From NCBI RefSeq assembly GCF_036010325.1, contig NZ_CP108549.1, forward strand, positions 434,001-498,000: DNA of 64,000 bases, written 5' to 3'. This stretch comes from Streptomyces sp. NBC_01210 (lineage in GTDB: Bacteria; Actinomycetota; Actinomycetes; Streptomycetales; Streptomycetaceae). Of the stretch, positions 63,088 through 64,000 are shown piece by piece; the first letter of the stretch is position 1; each line of letters starts with the position of its first letter. Position numbers and translations under genes: made by a program. Under the pieces are notes generated by a model. The model ran no database searches, was not told where the DNA came from, and worked only from the letters and a program-made list of their open reading frames with translations.

Positions 63088-63279
63088 ATGAGCGTTGCAG
63101 GCGAGTCTGGCGGTCGTTCCAAGCAGATGCGTCAGAAGGCCCAAGAGATGGAGCAGGCCGCGGAGCGTGCCACGGATCCGGAGGAGCGTCAGCGGCTGAA
63201 GGACAAGGCCCGTCGGCTCAAGGAAGAGAGCCAGCAGGAAAGCGGCATGGGCGGCCGGGACATCGACCCCATGCTGTAA
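63088..63279 (+). CDS. DUF6381 small protein
   Basis: A 63-residue protein with AAGGAG upstream at 63077 starts MSVAGESGGRSKQMRQKAQE and continues MEQAAERATDPEERQRLKDK, ARRLKEESQQESGMGGRDID. It is a highly charged single helix that resembles DUF6381 and, loosely, stress-related KGG/CsbD-type small proteins. Its function is unknown. Confidence 0.75.
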   Translation: MSVAGESGGRSKQMRQKAQEMEQAAERATDPEERQRLKDKARRLKEESQQESGMGGRDIDPML

Positions 63280-63897
63280 CGGCCCGTCGCAAGCACCGGC
63301 CGGTGGCAGCCCCCGCGACCCTCCAGGCGCGCGAGAGGCACTGGTTCGGTTCGCGAGAACCCTCGCGTACTGAACCGGGCCGCCGGCCGGTCATTTGTGT
63401 CTGTAGCAAGTTCTGGTCGGGTCAGTCTGCGGAGAGGGCCTGAAGCAGGTCCGGACCTTCGGGTCAGCATGCCTTGGCCTGGTGTCGTTGCCACAGATCG
63501 GCAGTGCGACCACGCCCGGCTCGGTCATTTTCTGCGCCGCCAGCAGTCCGGTCTCCTCCGCGCCGATGCATTCGGCACCGGGGGGTCGTGATCTCTCGCG
63601 CGGTCGTCGCGTGTCCGCCACGCCCGGGCCACCGCCCGGAAGGAGGCAGCCGGGAGACATACGGAGGTCGGGAGGCGCCGTTGGCGCAGTTGGGCCCGAC
63701 GAAGGAGCACGAGAATGGCGATGCCGGCTCCGGCTGGTCTCCGAATGCCGTTGAAGAACCTGCTGTCCGGGCGACTTGGGCGGTGCGTTCATCGACGGAA
63801 GCCGGCTCGCGATGGCAAGGTTCAGGAGCCGTGGCCGCGATGGGCTACGGGGCGCGGCCAAGGCCGTGCCGCGGCATGGAACAAAGGATGTGGACTG
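63280..63897. other. Intergenic, leader of the cold-shock gene
   Basis: No gene is supported. The last part before 63898 forms the untranslated leader of the cold-shock gene; long structured leaders are usual for the family. Confidence 0.4.
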
Positions 63898-64000
63898 ATG
63901 GCAACAGGCACCGTGAAGTGGTTCAACGCCGACAAGGGCTTCGGCTTCATCCAACAGGACGACGGCGGCCCGGACGTGTTCGTCCACTTCTCCGCCATCC
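63898..64000 (+). CDS. CspA-family cold-shock protein (partial)
   Basis: The frame [20 protein letters not shown] followed by [13 protein letters not shown] carries the RNP1 (KGFGFI) and RNP2 (VFVHF) nucleic-acid-binding motifs of cold-shock proteins. About half of the expected 67 residues are inside the window. Acts as an RNA chaperone in the cytoplasm. Confidence 0.93.
   Translation, partial: MATGTVKWFNADKGFGFIQQDDGGPDVFVHFSAI

Noticed and set aside
1..64000. tRNA, attachment sites, CRISPR arrays or phage genes
   Set aside because: None was seen by eye; no repeat-spacer pattern or tRNA cloverleaf was recognised. A tRNAscan and CRISPR search would settle it.

Overview
The window is very GC-rich, with strongly G/C-biased third codon positions in most genes. 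Its family content (DUF6131, DUF6381, trypco2, DUF4913, DUF1152, SnoaL-like, peptidase inhibitor I36, MmyB-type regulator, S8 protease with P-domain) points to a Streptomyces or close relative. The many broken genes and transposase relics suggest an accessory region, such as a chromosome arm or a decayed island. This is read from the sequence alone; no database search was run.

Layout. 1-10 kb: a decayed GntR regulator with an intact-looking double operator, a HEAT-repeat protein, a divergent HxlR / quinone-oxidoreductase-like pair, an M20 peptidase, an acetyltransferase and an alpha/beta hydrolase, separated by relics of trpD, an aldo/keto reductase, ISL3, IS630 and a patatin. 10-22 kb: an MFS exporter with an internal amber stop, a TIR-TM-WD40 protein (possible defence gene), a methyltransferase, two IS5-type relics, a YciI-like protein, a GntR/UTRA relic beside a DUF1152 gene, and a regulator/MFS operon whose MFS gene is frameshifted. 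22-31 kb: a MarR / SnoaL-like divergent pair with two palindromic operators, relics of CorA, IS701 and IS5, and a complete three-gene unknown / MoxR ATPase / metallopeptidase-VWA operon. 31-38.6 kb: a 599-residue unknown, junction-damaged small genes, an M1 lipoprotein peptidase, an APH(3')-like kinase and a frameshifted IS256 transposase. 38.8-48 kb: a molybdenum hydroxylase operon with a truncated divergent regulator, a pile of ISAs1, IS1380 and IS701 fragments ending in a hexanucleotide repeat, GPP34, DUF1330, a secreted I36-like inhibitor, an FMN reductase and an MmyB-type regulator.

48.5-57.7 kb is the most interesting part. It is a five-gene same-strand cluster: (1) a carrier protein fused to a complete Pls/PosA-type membrane terminal domain but with no adenylation domain; (2) an NRPS made of the C-terminal half of a condensation domain, then A, T and TE; (3) a TauD-like Fe(II)/2-oxoglutarate oxygenase; (4) an SbnB-like dehydrogenase; (5) an SbnA-like PLP enzyme. 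SbnA/SbnB make L-2,3-diaminopropionate (Dap). The natural reading is a Dap-derived, possibly hydroxylated, amide or oligomer, with the soluble A-T loading Dap and the membrane protein joining or exporting it. That division of labour is inference.

57.7-64 kb: a trypco2/HEAT chimera, a tiny DUF6131 membrane protein, a secreted subtilisin with P-domain and a strong terminator, an alpha/beta hydrolase, a DUF6381 protein and the start of a cold-shock protein. No tRNA, rRNA, CRISPR array or phage structural genes were seen.
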